A stretch of DNA of 16,092 bases. Source: Bacteroidota bacterium (GTDB lineage Bacteria > Bacteroidota > Bacteroidia > NS11-12g > UBA9320). The DNA is taken from the NCBI GenBank assembly GCA_947499775.1, contig CANMPY010000010.1, positions 1 through 16,092 on the forward strand, written 5' to 3'. Positions 14,197-16,092 of the stretch are shown piece by piece (position 1 is the stretch's first letter; the number at the start of each line of letters is the position of its first letter). Both the position numbers and the translations under genes were made by a program. Below the pieces are notes generated by a model, which did not search any database, was not told the DNA's origin, and was given only the letters and a program-made list of their open reading frames with translations.

Positions 14197-15507
14197 ATGG
14201 CACAATCCGTTGCTTTTTATACTTTAGGCTGTAAATTAAATTTTTCAGAAACCTCTACTATTTCAAGGCAGATGGAAACGAATGGGTTTCGTCAAATTGA
14301 ATTTCAGCAAGGTGCCGATATTTATGTAATAAATACATGCTCGGTAACAGATCATGCCGATAAAAAATGCCGTAAAGTAGTTAAAGAGGCCTTAAAATAT
14401 AATAGCCTTGCTAAAATTGTTGTCATAGGCTGTTACGCCCAATTGAAGCCGCAAGAAATTGCTACAATTCCAGGTGTAAATATGGTTTTAGGTGCATCAG
14501 AAAAATTTAACCTTGTTGAAAATTTAACTAAATTAAACCAAGAAGGTCAGGTATTAATACTGAATGAAAATATTAAGGAAACCAATGTGTTTGTCCCAGG
14601 ATTTTCAGTTGGCGAACGTACGCGATCATTTATGAAAGTACAGGACGGCTGTGATTATTTTTGTTCCTTTTGCACTATTCCATTAGCCAGAGGCAAAAGC
14701 AGAAGTCAAACTGTAATAGAAACCCTGAAAATAGCAGAACAAATTGCCTTAACTGGGGTAAAGGAAATTGTTTTAACAGGCGTAAACCTCGGCGATTTCG
14801 GTGTAGGGCAAAATGAAACATTTTTCGATTTAGTAAAAGCATTAGAAAATATTAATGGAATTGAGCGATTCCGAATTTCGAGTATTGAACCTAACTTGCT
14901 TACCGATGAAATTATACATTTTGTAGCACAAAGCAAAAAATTTGTCCCTCATTTTCACATACCATTACAAAGTGGTTCCGATGATATTTTAAAACTCATG
15001 CGTCGAAAATATCTGAGAAGTTTGTATACCAATCGCGTTAACACTATTAAAACCTTGATGCCCTATTGTTGTATTGGGGTCGATGTAATTGTTGGTTTTC
15101 CCCAAGAAACTGAGCAAGCATTTTTAGAAACGTATACTTTCCTCAATGAATTAGATATAAGCTATCTTCATGTGTTTCCTTATAGTGAACGCGCGAATAC
15201 CACGGCGCGAAAACTGGATGGCGTAGTTCCTGTAAAAATAAGAATGGAACGCGCTAAACAGTTGCGAATACTAAGCGAAAAAAAACGTCATAAATTTTAT
15301 ACCGAGAATCTTGGAAAAACCTTTACCGTTTTATATGAAGCCGAAGAAAACAAGGGCGTTATGCATGGCTTTACCGAAAATTATATAAAAATAGAAACCC
15401 CATATGACCCTCTGCTTGTGAACGAATTGGTAGACGTACAATTGCTTGAAATTAATTCAAATATGAATGTTATTCCACTTGAACTTACCACATGTTTGCA
15501 TACCTAA
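14197..15507 (+). CDS. mtaB: tRNA (N6-L-threonylcarbamoyladenosine(37)-C2)-methylthiotransferase MtaB
   Basis: 436-residue radical-SAM enzyme that adds a methylthio group to t6A37 in ANN-decoding tRNAs, giving ms2t6A. The N-terminal UPF0004 domain has the three cluster cysteines C12 (TLGCKLNFSE), C48 (NTCSVTDHA) and C79 (IGCYAQ). The radical-SAM cluster is C152-x3-C156-x2-C159 (GCDYFCSFCTIPLARGKSRS). Further conserved blocks are ISSIEPNLLTDE and FHIPLQSGSDDILKLMRRKY. A C-terminal TRAM domain (about 370-425) binds tRNA. The GCKLN motif and length separate MtaB from MiaB and RimO. The start is ATG 14197; a TTG at 14188 in frame lies inside the promoter-like TATCTTTG and would add only three residues. 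It follows speA by 62 bp, with a weak terminator between, so it is probably transcribed separately. Confidence 0.95.
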   Translation: MAQSVAFYTLGCKLNFSETSTISRQMETNGFRQIEFQQGADIYVINTCSVTDHADKKCRKVVKEALKYNSLAKIVVIGCYAQLKPQEIATIPGVNMVLGASEKFNLVENLTKLNQEGQVLILNENIKETNVFVPGFSVGERTRSFMKVQDGCDYFCSFCTIPLARGKSRSQTVIETLKIAEQIALTGVKEIVLTGVNLGDFGVGQNETFFDLVKALENINGIERFRISSIEPNLLTDEIIHFVAQSKKFVPHFHIPLQSGSDDILKLMRRKYLRSLYTNRVNTIKTLMPYCCIGVDVIVGFPQETEQAFLETYTFLNELDISYLHVFPYSERANTTARKLDGVVPVKIRMERAKQLRILSEKKRHKFYTENLGKTFTVLYEAEENKGVMHGFTENYIKIETPYDPLLVNELVDVQLLEINSNMNVIPLELTTCLHT

Positions 15508-15571
15508 GCGTACCCTTTTTATTTTCATTTAGTATTTATCAAACCATCTTTTAATAGTAATAATATAATTT

Positions 15572-16092
15572 ATGTACCCAACCGTTTACCATGCCATTAA
15601 AGACTTATTTGGCGTTGAAATTTCTTTCCTACAAATAGCAAACACATTTGGTTTTTTCGTGGCCATTGCCTTTTTGGTTGGCAATTATGTTATGACGCTA
15701 GAACTAAAGCGAAAAGAAAAGGAAGGCCTAGTTTTGCCCTCGAGTAAACTTGTAAAAATCGGAACTCCTTATCCTCTCAGCGATTACATATCCAATGCTT
15801 TAATTGGTTTTATTTTTGGATACAAAATACTTCCAATTATTTTCGATTCACATCTCCTTAGTAATGGGGCACAATCTTATATTTTTTCATTAAATGGTAA
15901 TTGGTTTATTGGCTTTGGCCTTTCTGGGCTTATGCTATTTTTAAAGTGGCGCGAAGACAAAAAACAACGCTTAGAAGAACCAATTGAGCAACTGGTTGTG
16001 GTTCACCCATGGCAACATATGGGGTACATTACCTTAGCGGCAGCCATTACAGGTATTATGGGTGCAAAAATATTTCATTGGTTACTGGATTC
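15572..16092 (+). CDS. lgt: Prolipoprotein diacylglyceryl transferase, N-terminal part cut by window edge
   Basis: From ATG 15572 the frame stays open for 173 codons to the window end. The protein opens MYPTVYHAIKDLFGVEI and has a first membrane segment at about 22-43 (ANTFGFFVAIAFLVGNYVM) followed by the charged LELKRKEKEG. Further hydrophobic segments occur at about 72-92, 109-125 and 150-170. The block VVHPWQHMGYITLAAAITGIMGAKIFHWL matches the first conserved region of the long Bacteroidota Lgt. Lgt transfers diacylglycerol from phosphatidylglycerol to the lipobox cysteine in the inner membrane. The catalytic arginines and the Lgt signature would lie beyond the window, so activity cannot be judged. 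It is on the same strand as mtaB, 64 bp downstream; no clear promoter or terminator is seen in that gap. Confidence 0.85.
   Translation, partial: MYPTVYHAIKDLFGVEISFLQIANTFGFFVAIAFLVGNYVMTLELKRKEKEGLVLPSSKLVKIGTPYPLSDYISNALIGFIFGYKILPIIFDSHLLSNGAQSYIFSLNGNWFIGFGLSGLMLFLKWREDKKQRLEEPIEQLVVVHPWQHMGYITLAAAITGIMGAKIFHWLLD

Noticed and set aside
1..16092. Mobile elements, CRISPR arrays, phage or defence genes
   Set aside because: All sizeable reading frames are core-type genes; no transposase, integrase, spaced repeats or terminal inverted repeats were seen on either strand.

Overview
The window is ordinary chromosomal DNA of a Bacteroidota bacterium. It is AT-rich. Its promoters look like the Bacteroidota type: a TTTG box near -33 and TAnnTTTG near -7, with no sigma70 -35/-10 pairs. 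Start codons lack clear Shine-Dalgarno sequences. Gene content also fits the phylum: the long arginine decarboxylase variant, a PorV/PorQ-like outer-membrane barrel, a STAS-rnz pair, and a lipoprotein with acidic residues right after the lipid-modified cysteine. I cannot place it below phylum level.

Left part (1-4775): on the minus strand lie a partial outer-membrane barrel gene (cut by the window edge) and a two-gene unit, an M23 peptidoglycan endopeptidase followed by a small MerR-type regulator whose start overlaps the peptidase stop by one base. Divergent from this unit is alaS. The 183-bp divergent spacer carries two -7 boxes that face each other.

Middle (4914-7835): a tandem universal stress protein gene with a good promoter converges on a minus-strand YdfG-like SDR dehydrogenase (4-bp gap). 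Divergent from the SDR gene is a pair formed by a small STAS-like gene and rnz (RNase Z); rnz uses a TTG start 6 bases after the STAS stop.

Right-middle (7950-12552): ftsK and lolA overlap by 4 bases and end at a strong intrinsic terminator. Then come an uncharacterised surface-type lipoprotein gene with its own promoter and, convergent with it, a PnuC-family vitamin transporter gene.

Right part (12743-16092): a PLP-dependent arginine decarboxylase gene, mtaB (the tRNA ms2t6A methylthiotransferase), and the first 173 codons of lgt, cut by the window edge.

Functional themes are tRNA metabolism (alaS, rnz, mtaB), the cell envelope and division (M23 peptidase, ftsK, lolA, lgt, outer-membrane barrel, lipoprotein), and small-molecule metabolism (speA, pnuC, SDR). 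Lgt and LolA act in the pathway that would modify and carry the lipoprotein encoded here, but nothing shows co-regulation. No stretch over 300 bases lacks a gene; the largest gaps are 183 bp (1965-2147) and about 190 bp (12553-12742). I see no tRNA, rRNA, CRISPR array, insertion sequence, phage gene or defence system. I found no convincing new biological system; the points worth a second look are regulatory details and small protein oddities.
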